Program-made: the position numbers and the translations under genes | Notes under the pieces: model-generated | Told to the model about the DNA's origin: nothing | The model's input: the letters and a program-made list of their open reading frames with translations, nothing else | The model's database searches: none | Shown here: piece by piece, positions 9,561 to 18,191 of the stretch | How positions within the stretch are numbered: position 1 is the stretch's first letter | How the letters are laid out: every line of letters begins with the position of its first letter | DNA from: Arthrobacter sp. zg-Y769 | Lineage (GTDB): Bacteria; Actinomycetota; Actinomycetes; Actinomycetales; Micrococcaceae | Reading direction: 5' to 3' | Length of the DNA stretch: 64,000 bases | NCBI RefSeq assembly: GCF_020907405.1 | Contig: NZ_JAJJOE010000003.1 | Coordinates: forward strand, 62,001-126,000

Positions 9561-9616
9561 GGCGTCATTGGTGCGGCGTGACTGGTGCAGCGGCATTGGT
9601 GCGGCGTCATCGGTGG
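9561..9616 (+). repeat. Four tandem 14-bp imperfect repeats upstream of the YbdK-like gene
   Basis: Four consecutive 14-base units start at 9561, 9575, 9589 and 9603: GGCGTCATTGGTGC, GGCGTGACTGGTGC, AGCGGCATTGGTGC and GGCGTCATCGGTGG. They end where the GGAGGG ribosome binding site begins, so they occupy the probable 5' leader of the next gene. Confidence 0.85.
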
Positions 9617-9630
9617 AGGGAGAAACGCAC

Positions 9631-10719
9631 ATGGTCTTCACCTTCGGCATCGAAGAAGAGTTCCTCCTGATGGATGCTTCCACCGGGTTCCCCACCGCAG
9701 CCCAGGAACTGACGCGTGCACTGATTTCACCTGACCAGGGCACGTTCACCAGTTCCGCCGAGCTGCTGGATGCACAGGTGGAGAGCTCCACCCGGGTCTG
9801 CACCACCCGGGAGGAGGCGCTGGACGCCCTCTTGGGGTTCCGCTCCCGGCTTGCCGGGGCGGCAGCAGCCACAGGCGTACGGGTGGCCGCCACCGGAGCG
9901 GCGCCACGGATCGCGGAGGGTCCACCGGTGCTTAATTCCTCGGACCGGTACCGCCGGATGGGGGTCCTGACCGGAGCCGTGGCACACGAACAATACGTCA
10001 ACGGCACGCATATCCACGTTGGCATTCCCTCCCGCGATACCGGGGTCCGGGTGTTGAACGGGCTCCGCCCCTGGCTGGCCCTGCTGGGTGCCGTGGCCGC
10101 AAATTCCCCCTATTGGCGCGGACAGGACAGCAGCTTCGCTAGTTGGCGGATGGTCCATTACCGGCGCTGGTCCGTACAGGGCTGCCCGCCGGTCTTCGCC
10201 GATGCGCAGGACTACGCCAGGAGGCTCGAAGGGCTGCTCGCCACCGATGTGGTGCTCGACGCCGGCCACGTGGGCTGGGCGGCCCGGCTCTCCGAGAACT
10301 TCCCGACGGTGGAGGTACGGATTGCGGATGCCCAGCTCCAGGCCGGGGACTCCCTGCTGCTGGCGGCCCTGGTGCGGTCGCTGGTTCAGACGCTCGCGTC
10401 CGACGGAGCCGCCGTTCCGGCTGTCGTCCCGGATCCGGAACTGCTCGACGTCGGCCTGTGGCAGGCTGCCCGCTTCGGCATGGGCGGAAACCTGCTGTCA
10501 CATCCCGGCGGCAGCGTACCCGCGGCCGAACATCTGGACGCACTGCTGGAGTACGTTGCACCGGCTCTGGAGGATGCCGGAGACAGCGATTTCGTGACTG
10601 CCGGCCTCGCCCGTGTCCTGGGTACCGGCACCGGCGCCGAACGGCAGCGCGCCGCCGTCCGGTCCGGTGGTTATCCGGGGCTCGCGGACCTGTACACCCG
10701 CAGCCTGACTGCCGAATAG
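9631..10719 (+). CDS. Carboxylate-amine ligase, YbdK / glutamate-cysteine ligase 2 family
   Basis: A 362-residue member of the GCS2 family, which joins an amino acid amine to a carboxylate using ATP; YbdK has weak glutamate-cysteine ligase activity in vitro. The hallmark FGIEEEFLLMD is at the very N-terminus, followed by QVESSTRVCTTREEA, the NGTHIHVGI metal-site segment, and WAARLSENFPTVEVRIAD. The ATG at 9631 is preferred over the longer frame from 9568 because GGAGGG lies about ten bases upstream and family members begin right before FGIEEE. It faces a GH13 gene with only six bases between the stops. Actinobacteria use mycothiol rather than glutathione, so the physiological product is uncertain. 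Confidence 0.85.
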   Translation: MVFTFGIEEEFLLMDASTGFPTAAQELTRALISPDQGTFTSSAELLDAQVESSTRVCTTREEALDALLGFRSRLAGAAAATGVRVAATGAAPRIAEGPPVLNSSDRYRRMGVLTGAVAHEQYVNGTHIHVGIPSRDTGVRVLNGLRPWLALLGAVAANSPYWRGQDSSFASWRMVHYRRWSVQGCPPVFADAQDYARRLEGLLATDVVLDAGHVGWAARLSENFPTVEVRIADAQLQAGDSLLLAALVRSLVQTLASDGAAVPAVVPDPELLDVGLWQAARFGMGGNLLSHPGGSVPAAEHLDALLEYVAPALEDAGDSDFVTAGLARVLGTGTGAERQRAAVRSGGYPGLADLYTRSLTAE

Positions 10720-10725
10720 CCCGGC

Positions 10726-12432
10726 TCAACCGCCCTGGTAGGTGGAAATATCCAGGATCCGCGCTTCCCAGGGCCGCAGCAGGTGCCGGTCTCCGGCGTC
10801 GGAATAATTGCCCAGCACCAGCGTTCCCGTTTCCAGATTGGACGGCACTCCCAGTTCCTCGTCGGACACGTTGCCAAGGACCAGCAGCGCCCGGTCCCCG
10901 CGGGTGCGTCGAAAGGCAAACAGTGCCGGATGGGCAGGGTCCAGCAGGTGGAAATCCCCGAGTGACACCAGGTCCGACTCGTGCCGGAGCCGGACCAGCT
11001 CCCGGTAGTAGCGGAAGACGGACTGCTCCGCGGCACGGTCCGCTTCCACGTTGACGCTGCGGTAGCCCGCTGCCACCGGGATCCACGGGGTTGCTTCGGA
11101 GAACCCGGCATGCAGTCCGCCGGTCCACTGCATGGGGGTACGCGCGTTGTCCCGGCTCATCCGGCGCAGCGCTTCCATCACCTGTTCGCGGTCCATCCCC
11201 CGTTCAAGCGCCTCCGCGTAGTAGTTCAGCGATTCCACGTCCCGGTACTGGCCGATCGAGGTAAAGCCGGCGTTCGTCATCCCGATCTCCTCGCCCTGGT
11301 AGATGTAGGGGGTACCCCGCTGCAGGTGCAGCAGCGTGGCCCACATAGTGGCTGATTCATACCGGTACTGTGTGTCATTGCCGAAGCGGGACACGACGCG
11401 GGGCTGGTCATGGTTGTTCAGGTAAAGGCTGTTCCAGCCGGTTTCCGCCAGTCCGCGCTGCCAGCGGTTCCAGCTGGTCTTCAAGTCCGGCAGGGCCAAC
11501 GGCCGGTAGTCGAATTTACCGGCGCCCTGGTCCAGGCTGACGTGCTCGAACTGGAACACCATGTCCAGTTCACGCCGCCGCGGGTCGGTGAACAGCAGTG
11601 CCTGGTCAACTGTGGCCCCCGGCGTCTCCCCCACCGTCAGGTACTGCCCGCTGCGGCCGTCGAAGACCTCGCGGTGCATCTCCTGCAGGAACTCGTGGAT
11701 ACGCGGTCCGGACACGAAGTAGGGCGATCCGTCGCCCCAGATTCCCCCTGGTTCCACCACGCCGTCCGGAAGCGCCGGATCCTTCGAGATGAAGTTGATG
11801 ACGTCCATCCGGAAGCCGTCCACGCCCCGGTCCAGCCACCAGTTCATCATGGCGTACACCTTGGCCCGCACCCGCGGGGTCTCCCAGTTCAGGTCCGGCT
11901 GCTGCGGAGTGAACAGGTGCAGGTAGTACTGCCGGGTGCGCGGCTCGAAGGTCCAGGCGGATCCGCCGAAGAAGGACCGCCAGTTGTTCGGCTCGGCACC
12001 GGGTTCCCCGGGTTCAAACCCGGGCCGGGCGTCCCGCCACCAGTACCTGTCCCGCTTCGGGGATGTCCGCGACGCCTTGGAGGACTGGAAGCCCGGGTAT
12101 TCGCTGGAGGTGTGGTTGACCACCAGGTCCATGATCAGCCGGATACCGCGTTTGTGCAGGCCGGCCAGGAGCTGGTCGAACTGTTCCTCCGTTCCGAACA
12201 TTTCATCGATACGGCGGTAGTCGCTGATGTCATAACCGTTGTCGAACTGGGGTGACTGCTGGATGGGGGAAAGCCACACCACGTCCACACCCAGATCGGC
12301 CAGATAATCCAAGTGGTCGATGATGCCCCCAAGGTCGCCGATACCGTCACCGGTGGTGTCGGCAAAGCTCCGGGGATAGATCTGGTAGACGACGGCGTTG
12401 GTCCACCAGGCGGGACTGCTGGGAGGTGCCAT
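10726..12432 (-). CDS. Glycoside hydrolase family 13 alpha-glucosidase (oligo-1,6-glucosidase-like)
   Basis: A 568-residue cytosolic-type enzyme (no signal peptide) that cleaves alpha-glucosidic bonds of short oligosaccharides. The GH13 landmarks are present in order: VVYQIYPRSF, DLVVNHTS, DGFRMDVINF with the nucleophile aspartate, TVGETPG with the acid/base glutamate, and YLNNHDQPR with the third catalytic aspartate. The opening AWWTNAVVYQIYPRSFADTTGDGIGDLGG is that of the oligo-1,6-glucosidase/alpha-glucosidase subgroup. The ATG at 12432 has AAAGGA nine bases upstream; a longer frame runs to 12489 without one. No transporter or LacI regulator is adjacent, so the substrate (maltose, isomaltose, sucrose or trehalose type) is open. 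Confidence 0.9.
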   Translation of the reverse strand: MAPPSSPAWWTNAVVYQIYPRSFADTTGDGIGDLGGIIDHLDYLADLGVDVVWLSPIQQSPQFDNGYDISDYRRIDEMFGTEEQFDQLLAGLHKRGIRLIMDLVVNHTSSEYPGFQSSKASRTSPKRDRYWWRDARPGFEPGEPGAEPNNWRSFFGGSAWTFEPRTRQYYLHLFTPQQPDLNWETPRVRAKVYAMMNWWLDRGVDGFRMDVINFISKDPALPDGVVEPGGIWGDGSPYFVSGPRIHEFLQEMHREVFDGRSGQYLTVGETPGATVDQALLFTDPRRRELDMVFQFEHVSLDQGAGKFDYRPLALPDLKTSWNRWQRGLAETGWNSLYLNNHDQPRVVSRFGNDTQYRYESATMWATLLHLQRGTPYIYQGEEIGMTNAGFTSIGQYRDVESLNYYAEALERGMDREQVMEALRRMSRDNARTPMQWTGGLHAGFSEATPWIPVAAGYRSVNVEADRAAEQSVFRYYRELVRLRHESDLVSLGDFHLLDPAHPALFAFRRTRGDRALLVLGNVSDEELGVPSNLETGTLVLGNYSDAGDRHLLRPWEARILDISTYQGG

Positions 12433-12632
12433 GGACACCCGTCCTTTCACCGTGTCCATGCATAGTACGTCCGGGCCTGCGGCCCGCACAGGGCTGCGGG
12501 GAGTTACCGTGCAGGCTCTGCCCGGGACAGCCGTTTTCCTTGTACGTGCCCCGACGCGGCACTAACGTTGGCGCTGCCGGATAGGTCCCGTATGCGGATC
12601 TGACCCGAACTCTAACGTTTGGAGTAACTGCC

Positions 12633-13133
12633 ATGGCAACACTGACCGTTTGGAAATTCTCGGATGCGGAGGCTGCGGAACGCGCCACGCAAACACTGGC
12701 CAGCCTCCAGTCCCAGGGCCTCATCACTGTCCAGGACGAGGCCATCGTGACCTGGCCCGAAGGGCGGAAAAAGCCCAAGACCATTCAGGAACACAACATG
12801 GTGGGGGCCGGCGCCCTGGGCGGCGGCTTCTGGGGACTGCTCTTTGGCCTCATTTTCTTTGTTCCGCTGATTGGCGCAGCGGTGGGTGCGGCCATCGGTG
12901 CCATGTCCGGTTCCATGGTGGACGTCGGTATCAATGACGATTTCATCGCGCAGGTGCGCCGGGAGGTCACCCCCGGCAGCTCGGCCCTGTTTGTCCTGTC
13001 CTCCAACGCGGTCGAGGACCGGGTAGCGGAGGCCTTCAAGGACTACTCCGGAGCGAAGCTGATCTACACGAACCTCTCGAAGGACCAGGAAGCCAACCTG
13101 CGGGAGGCTTTCTTCGAGTCCACGCCCGCCTAG
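12633..13133 (+). CDS. DUF1269 domain-containing membrane protein
   Basis: A 166-residue protein beginning MATLTVWKFSDAEAAERA. The middle (about residues 54-95) is a glycine-zipper-like hydrophobic stretch (GAGALGGGFWGLLFGLIFFVPLIGAAVGAAIGAMSG, given here in pieces: GAGALGGGFWG and GAAVGAAIGAMSG), typical of DUF1269 proteins. The C-terminus is a soluble alpha/beta part ending NLSKDQEANLREAF. GGAG stands eight bases before the ATG. Related proteins are often stress-induced, but the function is unknown. A GC-rich hairpin follows the stop. Confidence 0.8.
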   Translation: MATLTVWKFSDAEAAERATQTLASLQSQGLITVQDEAIVTWPEGRKKPKTIQEHNMVGAGALGGGFWGLLFGLIFFVPLIGAAVGAAIGAMSGSMVDVGINDDFIAQVRREVTPGSSALFVLSSNAVEDRVAEAFKDYSGAKLIYTNLSKDQEANLREAFFESTPA

Positions 13134-13157
13134 GGCGATTATCACTAGTGCTCGACG

Positions 13158-13189
13158 GCGGGGCGGCGTCCGGGAGGCAGCCGCCCCGC
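13158..13189 (+). terminator. GC-rich hairpin after the DUF1269 gene
   Basis: A perfect 10-bp stem (GCGGGGCGGC paired with GCCGCCCCGC) with a 12-base loop lies 25 bases after the stop. There is no T-run, so it may be a weak terminator or an RNA-stabilising hairpin, as is common in high-G+C actinobacteria. Confidence 0.55.
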
Positions 13190-13231
13190 TGAAGTGCTGC
13201 CAGGGACGGTTCACCGCGTATCGTTTAACCG

Positions 13232-13609
13232 ATGACTACTCGACGCCAGGCCGCCCAGATCCTAGATATTCCGCTCGAAATGGCCACCCGCCACGGCATC
13301 CCCGCGCATGTGGACGACGCCGAGCTGGCACGCCTGCAGTCCGATCCGCCCGGATGGCTTGTCCAGTCCAGGGCCAACCGCACCGGTAAACGGCCGGTGT
13401 GGGTGCAGTTGACCTGCACCGTCTGCGGCTACACGGAATCTGCCCGGCCCAAAAAGTGGTGGCCTGGCTTTACGTTCATTGCGTGTGAGGACCACCGTGT
13501 CCGGGAACTGCCCGAGCTGCCCGCAGGAGCCGTACGCACGGAGTACCCCGGAGTGGGCTCCCGCTTCATCGGGGTAGTGGACGCCGCGGAGGACGCGCCT
13601 GGCGCCTGA
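13232..13609 (+). CDS. DUF5997 family protein
   Basis: A 125-residue soluble protein that looks like a member of the actinobacterial DUF5997 family (MTTRRQAAQILDIPLEMA at the start). Residues near 65-85 form CTVCGYTESARP followed by IACEDHRVRELPE, so CxxC plus CxxH could bind one zinc. An aromatic RPKKWWPGF segment lies between the two halves. No known function. It is convergent with the glycosylase-like gene, with a shared hairpin between the stops. Confidence 0.75.
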   Translation: MTTRRQAAQILDIPLEMATRHGIPAHVDDAELARLQSDPPGWLVQSRANRTGKRPVWVQLTCTVCGYTESARPKKWWPGFTFIACEDHRVRELPELPAGAVRTEYPGVGSRFIGVVDAAEDAPGA

Positions 13610-13616
13610 CAGCCAA

Positions 13617-13652
13617 CCGCTGCCCGCCGGATGGTTCCGGCGGGCGCAGCGG
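13617..13652. terminator. Hairpin between convergent DUF5997 and glycosylase-like genes
   Basis: An inverted repeat of about 15-16 bp with one bulge (CCGCTGCCCGCCGGA against TCCGGCGGGCGCAGCGG) and a four-base loop fills the whole space between two convergent stops, fitting a bidirectional transcription end without T-runs. Confidence 0.6.
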
Positions 13653-13655
13653 CTG

Positions 13656-14288
13656 CTAGCGTGCGGCGGTCAGGCCGGTGCGGGCCATCGCGTCGGTGTA
13701 GGCGGCGCGCATGTCGTCCAATGCCTCCTGCTGCCGTTCGGCGGTTGCACCGAAGGAGCGGCCGGAAAGCGAGCGGGCCTTGTAGACCTTGATGCTGCGG
13801 CGGTAAATCATGCGGTTCTCGGTCTTGAGGAACAATGCGGCCAGACGCTGCGCCTCGGTGCCGTGGGCAACGATGACGGATGCACGGGGAACCAGGGCCA
13901 GGAAACGCAGCAGCGGCCGCAGTCCCTCCTGGACCTGTTCCTTGGTCAGCTTGCCGTTCGGTTCGCCCGGGACGTGCCAGGGATAGGCGTTCCACGGCAT
14001 CACGAACTCGGGCCGCAACCCGGCCTGCCAATGCACGCCCAGAAGCCGTGCCACGGCCTCGTTGTCGCCGGCCGTAATAAAACCTGATTCATGGGCAGTG
14101 CCGATGTTGGAGAACAGGCTGATGATCCGGCACTCCCCGATATCGTGCATGGGATCGATGTAGGGCACCTGGCTTCCCGGCTTCATTTCAGCCAAGGCGT
14201 CGCAAAGCTGGTTCACCTCGGCGACATTGGGGTCATAGCGTCGGTTCCAAAGGTCGTCATGCTGGGATTCGAGTGCCGGGCTTTGCAT
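13656..14288 (-). CDS. Uracil-DNA glycosylase-like superfamily protein
   Basis: A 210-residue protein with the look of the uracil-DNA-glycosylase-like fold: ISLFSNIGTAHESGFITAGDNEAVARLLG near residues 55-83, VMPWNAYPWHV near 95-105, and SVIVAHGTEAQRLAALFL near 137-155 as the second motif region. The catalytic GQDPY of family 1 UDG is not present; the WNAYPW stretch is a variant seen in actinobacterial relatives. DNA-repair activity is therefore only inferred. It starts upstream of the ssrA terminator and is separated from ssrA by about 240 bases. Confidence 0.65.
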   Translation of the reverse strand: MQSPALESQHDDLWNRRYDPNVAEVNQLCDALAEMKPGSQVPYIDPMHDIGECRIISLFSNIGTAHESGFITAGDNEAVARLLGVHWQAGLRPEFVMPWNAYPWHVPGEPNGKLTKEQVQEGLRPLLRFLALVPRASVIVAHGTEAQRLAALFLKTENRMIYRRSIKVYKARSLSGRSFGATAERQQEALDDMRAAYTDAMARTGLTAAR

Positions 14289-14475
14289 AAAGTGGTGCGT
14301 CTCCTACGAGGTCTTGCGACCGGTTATATCGCCCGCTCCGGGTCCTGCCGGCGCGGGTACTGCCTAAGACAAAGTTTACCAACGCACCTTGCCCGGGCGG
14401 GCGGGAATGCGCCCCGTGACGAGGGAAACCTCGCCGGTGTGAGAAACAACTCCCCTGGTGTCGGTGGCTTAAACG

Positions 14476-14515
14476 GCCAAAGCGGGGAGCGCCCGTAGGC
14501 ACTCCCCGCTTTGGC
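14476..14515 (-). terminator. Intrinsic terminator of ssrA
   Basis: A perfect 14-bp stem (GCCAAAGCGGGGAG with its complement) and a 12-base loop lie 14 bases beyond the 3' end of tmRNA. On the minus strand the stem is followed by a short TTT run. Confidence 0.75.
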
Positions 14516-14528
14516 TGGAGATCCTCAG

Positions 14529-14897
14529 TGGAGATGGGGGGAATCGAACCCCCGTCCGATGTCGCTTTGTCAGGGCTTCTCCGGGCGCAGTCTGCAGCGG
14601 ATTTTCTCGGTCCCAGCCATCACGCAGACAAGTGGCTGATCCGGACCCAGCCGTCTAAAAGTCCCGAACACCCCAACGGCGAAGGTGTTCAGCAGTGGCC
14701 CTCTAAATGACGCCAGGCACCGGGGCGAGAGCATCCCCGGGCTGACGGACTATGCCTTACTGCTTAGGCAGCAAGGGCGAAGTCAGTGCGCTTTGATTCG
14801 GCACTTATTGGTTTACAGAGATCGTTAACGAGATAACCCTGTATCCTCGGCCCGCTTCCCCTGTCTCAACAAAACATCGTCGAAACCGGTCATCCCC
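14529..14897 (-). ncRNA. ssrA: Transfer-messenger RNA (tmRNA, ssrA)
   Basis: The RNA is about 369 bases. The 5' end GGGGATG pairs over seven bases (one G-U) with CATCTCC at the 3' end to form the tRNA-like acceptor stem, followed by discriminator A; the 3' half carries the T-arm sequence GGTTCGATTCC. The tag reading frame, on the minus strand from 14802 to 14764, encodes AESKRTDFALAA and a TAA stop. The terminal CCA is not encoded: the bases after the discriminator are CTG, so CCA must be added by nucleotidyltransferase. It rescues stalled ribosomes together with SmpB, encoded about 420 bases upstream on the same strand. Confidence 0.95.
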
Positions 14898-14912
14898 TTA
14901 TTGAGTTACCAA

Positions 14913-14928
14913 TCCGGCCGAAGCCGGA
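14913..14928 (-). other. UUCG-tetraloop hairpin in the pre-tmRNA leader
   Basis: On the minus strand the sequence reads TCCGGC-TTCG-GCCGGA, a perfect six-bp stem closed by the extra-stable C(UUCG)G loop. It lies between the likely -10 box and the mature 5' end of tmRNA. Confidence 0.6.
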
Positions 14929-14934
14929 ACACCT

Positions 14935-14940
14935 ATTGTA
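14935..14940 (-). promoter_or_regulatory. Probable -10 box of the ssrA promoter
   Basis: TACAAT on the minus strand (5 of 6 to the consensus) lies 38 bases before the mature 5' end. It would give a short precursor leader containing the UUCG hairpin at 14913-14928, later removed by RNase P. No good -35 box was found. Confidence 0.5.
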
Positions 14941-14960
14941 GCGCATGCTCCGGGCGGGCC

Positions 14961-15320
14961 TCAGAACCGGATGCCCAAGACCACAACAGGGGAACCCCAG
15001 ATAACCAGCAGGATCCACGAGACAAGGACAAAGAGGACCGAGAGGATGCTCAGCGCGGTCATGCCGGGTGCCTTGCTTCGGAAGGCCCAGGCAAACAAGG
15101 CGATGTTCGCCAGGACCAGCACCGGCGCGAGCCACACCAGCACCTGTGCCAGGTACAGGTAGTAGGCGGCGAAAAACGGAACCACCACCAGGATGACCAC
15201 CGGCACCACTGCCAGGACAATCAACAGGTCGACTACCGTGACAATCCATGTCCATGCGGGCTTGCGGGCGGAGGCTTCCTCGGCCGCTTCGGCCTGCGGT
15301 TCCCAGAACGTTCCGCTCAT
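14961..15320 (-). CDS. Small multi-spanning membrane protein coupled to smpB
   Basis: A 119-residue protein of unknown function. A short hydrophilic N-terminus ([20 protein letters not shown]) precedes three or four membrane segments: [20 protein letters not shown], then a segment around [23 protein letters not shown], and a C-terminal [19 protein letters not shown]. Its ATG overlaps the smpB stop by four bases, so it is translated together with smpB, and it is the last gene before ssrA. No motif links it to trans-translation; it may simply be an operon passenger. Not a recognised family. Confidence 0.75.
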   Translation of the reverse strand: MSGTFWEPQAEAAEEASARKPAWTWIVTVVDLLIVLAVVPVVILVVVPFFAAYYLYLAQVLVWLAPVLVLANIALFAWAFRSKAPGMTALSILSVLFVLVSWILLVIWGSPVVVLGIRF

Positions 15321-15790
15321 GCGCCCCGGTTCTTCTCCCGCATCGCGCGAAGTGCCTCACGGTTGTCCTGCTTCTCCCGAAGCGTGTTGCGCTTGTCGTA
15401 CTCCCGCTTACCGCGGGCGACGGCGATCTCCACCTTGGCGCGTCCGTCCAGGAAGTACAGCTGCAGCGGCACGATGGTAAAACCCGATTCGCTGGTCTTT
15501 CGCATAATCTTTTCAAGCTGTTCACGGTGCAGCAGCAGCTTGCGCCGGCGGCGGGCCGAGTGGTTGGTCCAGCTGCCGTTGAGGTACTCCGGAATATAGG
15601 CGGCTTCGAGCCAGAGCTCGTTGTTGTAGAACGTGGCGAACCCGTCAACCAACGAGGCCCTGCCCTCACGCAGCGACTTCACCTCGGTCCCCATCAAAAC
15701 CATGCCGGCCTCGTAGGTATCGAGGATTTCGTAGTCGTGCCGGGCCTTACGATTGGTGGCCACTACCTTACGGCCACTTTCCTTAGGCAC
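15317..15790 (-). CDS. smpB: SsrA-binding protein SmpB
   Basis: Binds the tRNA-like domain of tmRNA and brings it to stalled ribosomes. The 157-residue protein shows the family's [35 protein letters not shown] (quoted in part: [10 protein letters not shown] and [10 protein letters not shown]), the [29 protein letters not shown] core region, and the basic C-terminal tail ([17 protein letters not shown]) that enters the mRNA channel. Length is normal. It sits in the conserved prfB-ftsE-ftsX-M23-smpB-ssrA order. Confidence 0.97.
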   Translation of the reverse strand: MPKESGRKVVATNRKARHDYEILDTYEAGMVLMGTEVKSLREGRASLVDGFATFYNNELWLEAAYIPEYLNGSWTNHSARRRRKLLLHREQLEKIMRKTSESGFTIVPLQLYFLDGRAKVEIAVARGKREYDKRNTLREKQDNREALRAMREKNRGA

Positions 15791-15834
15791 GGGGCAACTC
15801 CTTAGTAGGTTTTAGCGAAAGCTCTATTGTAGGC

Positions 15835-17238
15835 CTAGAGAAGGCCCATCGGGTCCACGAGGTTGCCGTTCAGCACGGTCTCGAAGTGCAGGTGGCAACC
15901 CTGGGAGTTGCCGGTGCTCCCCACGTAGCCGATCAGCTGGCCCTGGTTGACCCACTGGTCGACGGACACAGCAAACCCGCTGAGGTGGTAGTAGTTGGTG
16001 GCCAGGGCGTTGCCCTTCACCACGCCGTGGTTGAGGACAATCCGGTTGCCGGTGCCGACCATTTCGCCGCCGCCCTGGTCCGCCCGCCACACATGGCCGC
16101 CCGCCGGGGCATAGACCGGCGTGCCGCAGGAGGGGGCAAAGTCGATGCCGGAGTGCAGGTAGCCGCCGTTGCCAAAGAAATCAATTGTCCCCGCCGGGGT
16201 GGCCCGCCAGCCGAAGCCGGAGGAAACAGGGGCACCGATCACCGGGTTGCGAAGTCCGAAGGAGGACGGGCTGCCGGGCTGCGGAATGTTCTGGGCCGGG
16301 GGGGCAGGCCGGTTATTCCGTGCCGCTTCTTCGGCCGCCGCGCGGTTGGCAGCATCAATGCGGGCCTGTTCGCGTTTCCTGTATTCCTCGAGCTGGATCC
16401 GCTGCCGCTCGGCGATGTCCGCCGTGACCTGCGCACTTTCCTTTTCCAGGCTGGCCATCTGGGACTGGAGCTTCGGCTTCTGTGCCTCGAGTTCCTGGTT
16501 CATCGCCGCGGTCTGGGCAACCAGGTCATCCACTTTCTGCTTCTCCGCGGCTGCCGCGTCACGCGCGGACTGCTCTGCCTTGAGCGCTTCTTCCGCCTGG
16601 GTTTTGAGCTTGCTGATCTCGTCAGCCACGGCTGAGAGCCGTGCTTCGGAGTTCACGTTGTTGGCGTTCTGCTGGGACAGCTTTTCCACGGCGGCGTTCT
16701 GGCCTTTCAGGGCCTGTTCCGCCATGCCCAGTGAATCGGTGAGGCTGTCGGCACCCTTGGCGCCGAACATCAGCGACAAAGTGGAGGGAACGCCGCCGTT
16801 TTTGTAGGCCTGGGATGCTATCTGCCCGATCGCCTTTTCAGTGGCCGCGATGTCCTCGCGGTCCTTCTCGATCTGTGCCGTAATGGTCTTGTGGGTGTCC
16901 TGGGCGAGGGCGACGCGCTCATTCAGTGCGCTTACCTTGCCGGCGGCGCTGGCGACCCGCCCTTCGGCGTCGGCGAGCTGCTGCTGGGCGGAAGGAAGCT
17001 GGGCCTTATAGATGTTGAGCTTGGCCACCGTCTCGGCTATGTCTTCTCCGAGGTACTCATAGTCCTGCTGGACCTTCGCCTTTTCGGCTTCGATTGCGGC
17101 CTGGCGGTCCTCGAGGTCACCGGCACTGGCCGTGCTGCTGAACGCGACGGAGAACGTCAGGGTCAGGAGGGCGACAACCGCAGTCAGGGCCCGGGACGCA
17201 GGCGCGCGACCGAACCGTTTAGGCACTGCATTATCCAT
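15835..17238 (-). CDS. Secreted M23 peptidoglycan endopeptidase with coiled coil (EnvC/NlpD-like, FtsEX partner)
   Basis: A 467-residue exported protein. A signal peptide covers about residues 1-39 (ending STASAG). It is followed by a long coiled coil (about 40-275, rich in Glu/Lys/Gln, opening DLEDRQAAIEAEKAKVQQDY), a Pro/Asn-rich linker, and a LytM/M23 domain with HSGIDFAP and GCHLHFETVLNG holding the zinc ligands. The catalytic motifs appear complete. It follows ftsX directly; in this arrangement FtsEX is thought to open the coiled coil and activate the hydrolase at the division site. The ATG at 17238 has GGAGAG eight bases upstream; the longer open frame to 17457 runs into ftsX and lacks a signal peptide. 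Confidence 0.92.
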   Translation of the reverse strand: MDNAVPKRFGRAPASRALTAVVALLTLTFSVAFSSTASAGDLEDRQAAIEAEKAKVQQDYEYLGEDIAETVAKLNIYKAQLPSAQQQLADAEGRVASAAGKVSALNERVALAQDTHKTITAQIEKDREDIAATEKAIGQIASQAYKNGGVPSTLSLMFGAKGADSLTDSLGMAEQALKGQNAAVEKLSQQNANNVNSEARLSAVADEISKLKTQAEEALKAEQSARDAAAAEKQKVDDLVAQTAAMNQELEAQKPKLQSQMASLEKESAQVTADIAERQRIQLEEYRKREQARIDAANRAAAEEAARNNRPAPPAQNIPQPGSPSSFGLRNPVIGAPVSSGFGWRATPAGTIDFFGNGGYLHSGIDFAPSCGTPVYAPAGGHVWRADQGGGEMVGTGNRIVLNHGVVKGNALATNYYHLSGFAVSVDQWVNQGQLIGYVGSTGNSQGCHLHFETVLNGNLVDPMGLL

Positions 17239-17288
17239 TGTCGAGACTCTCCATGATCTTCCGCATTCTCTTCCCAGTGTTCCTGACT

Positions 17289-18191
17289 CTAGACCTTCAA
17301 GTACCGGCGGAGCGTCAACAGCGAGGATACTCCCGCCAGCAGCGCTCCGAGAACAAGTAGAACGGGGGTCAGGAGCAGGACCTGTTCCGAGGAAATAAAG
17401 GCCGTGGTGGGGTATTGCCGGGCCAGGTTGCCGATAAAGAAGTGCGCGGTGCTCCACAGCGCCGCTGACGCCAGGACCGCGCCGATGACGGCGGCGATGA
17501 CGCCTTCCAGCACGAACGGCAGCTGGATGACGGCCTTGGACGCGCCGACCAGGCGCATGATCCCCGTTTCGCGCCGCCGGCTGAACGCGGAAAGCCGAAT
17601 GGTGGTGGCAATCAGCAGGATGGCGCAGATGAGCATAACGCCGGCAATGGACAGCGCTGCAACGGAGGCAAGGTTCAGGTAGGTAAACATCTTTTCGAAC
17701 AGTTCACGCTGGTCGCTGACCGATTCGACCCCCGGCTTGGAGGAGAAGGCCTCGTTGATGACCTCGTACTTTTCCGGATCCACCAGGCTCACCCGGAAGG
17801 ACTCCGGCAGCATATCGGCGGTGATGCTGTCGACAATGGGAGAGTTGGCGAACTGCTCCCGGAAGTGGGTCAGCGCGGTCTCCTGGTCTTCATACTCGAC
17901 CGTCTCCACGTAGCGGTCCGCCTGCAGGTCCGCCTCGATGGCCTCCCGCTGTTCGTCGGTAACGGCGCCGGAGGCGCAGGATGCGGACGTGTCGTTCTCG
18001 GTGCACAGGTAGACGGCAACCTGCACGCGGTCGTACCAGTAGCCCTTCATCTGGCCGATCTGCAGCTGCAGCAGCCCGGCAGCTCCAACGAAGGTCAGCG
18101 ACACGAAGGTCACCAGGATCACGGAGATCACCATCGACAGGTTCCGGCGCAGGCCGGAGCCGATCTCGCCCAGGATAAATGCGAGCCTCAT
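17289..18191 (-). CDS. ftsX: Cell division protein FtsX (permease-like)
   Basis: A 300-residue membrane protein with the FtsX topology: one N-terminal membrane segment ([20 protein letters not shown]), an extracytoplasmic domain of about 130 residues containing the cysteine pair in [16 protein letters not shown] typical of actinobacterial FtsX, then three C-terminal membrane segments. It works with FtsE to control peptidoglycan hydrolases. The start overlaps the ftsE stop by four bases. The downstream M23 gene is the likely effector. Confidence 0.95.
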   Translation of the reverse strand: MRLAFILGEIGSGLRRNLSMVISVILVTFVSLTFVGAAGLLQLQIGQMKGYWYDRVQVAVYLCTENDTSASCASGAVTDEQREAIEADLQADRYVETVEYEDQETALTHFREQFANSPIVDSITADMLPESFRVSLVDPEKYEVINEAFSSKPGVESVSDQRELFEKMFTYLNLASVAALSIAGVMLICAILLIATTIRLSAFSRRRETGIMRLVGASKAVIQLPFVLEGVIAAVIGAVLASAALWSTAHFFIGNLARQYPTTAFISSEQVLLLTPVLLVLGALLAGVSSLLTLRRYLKV

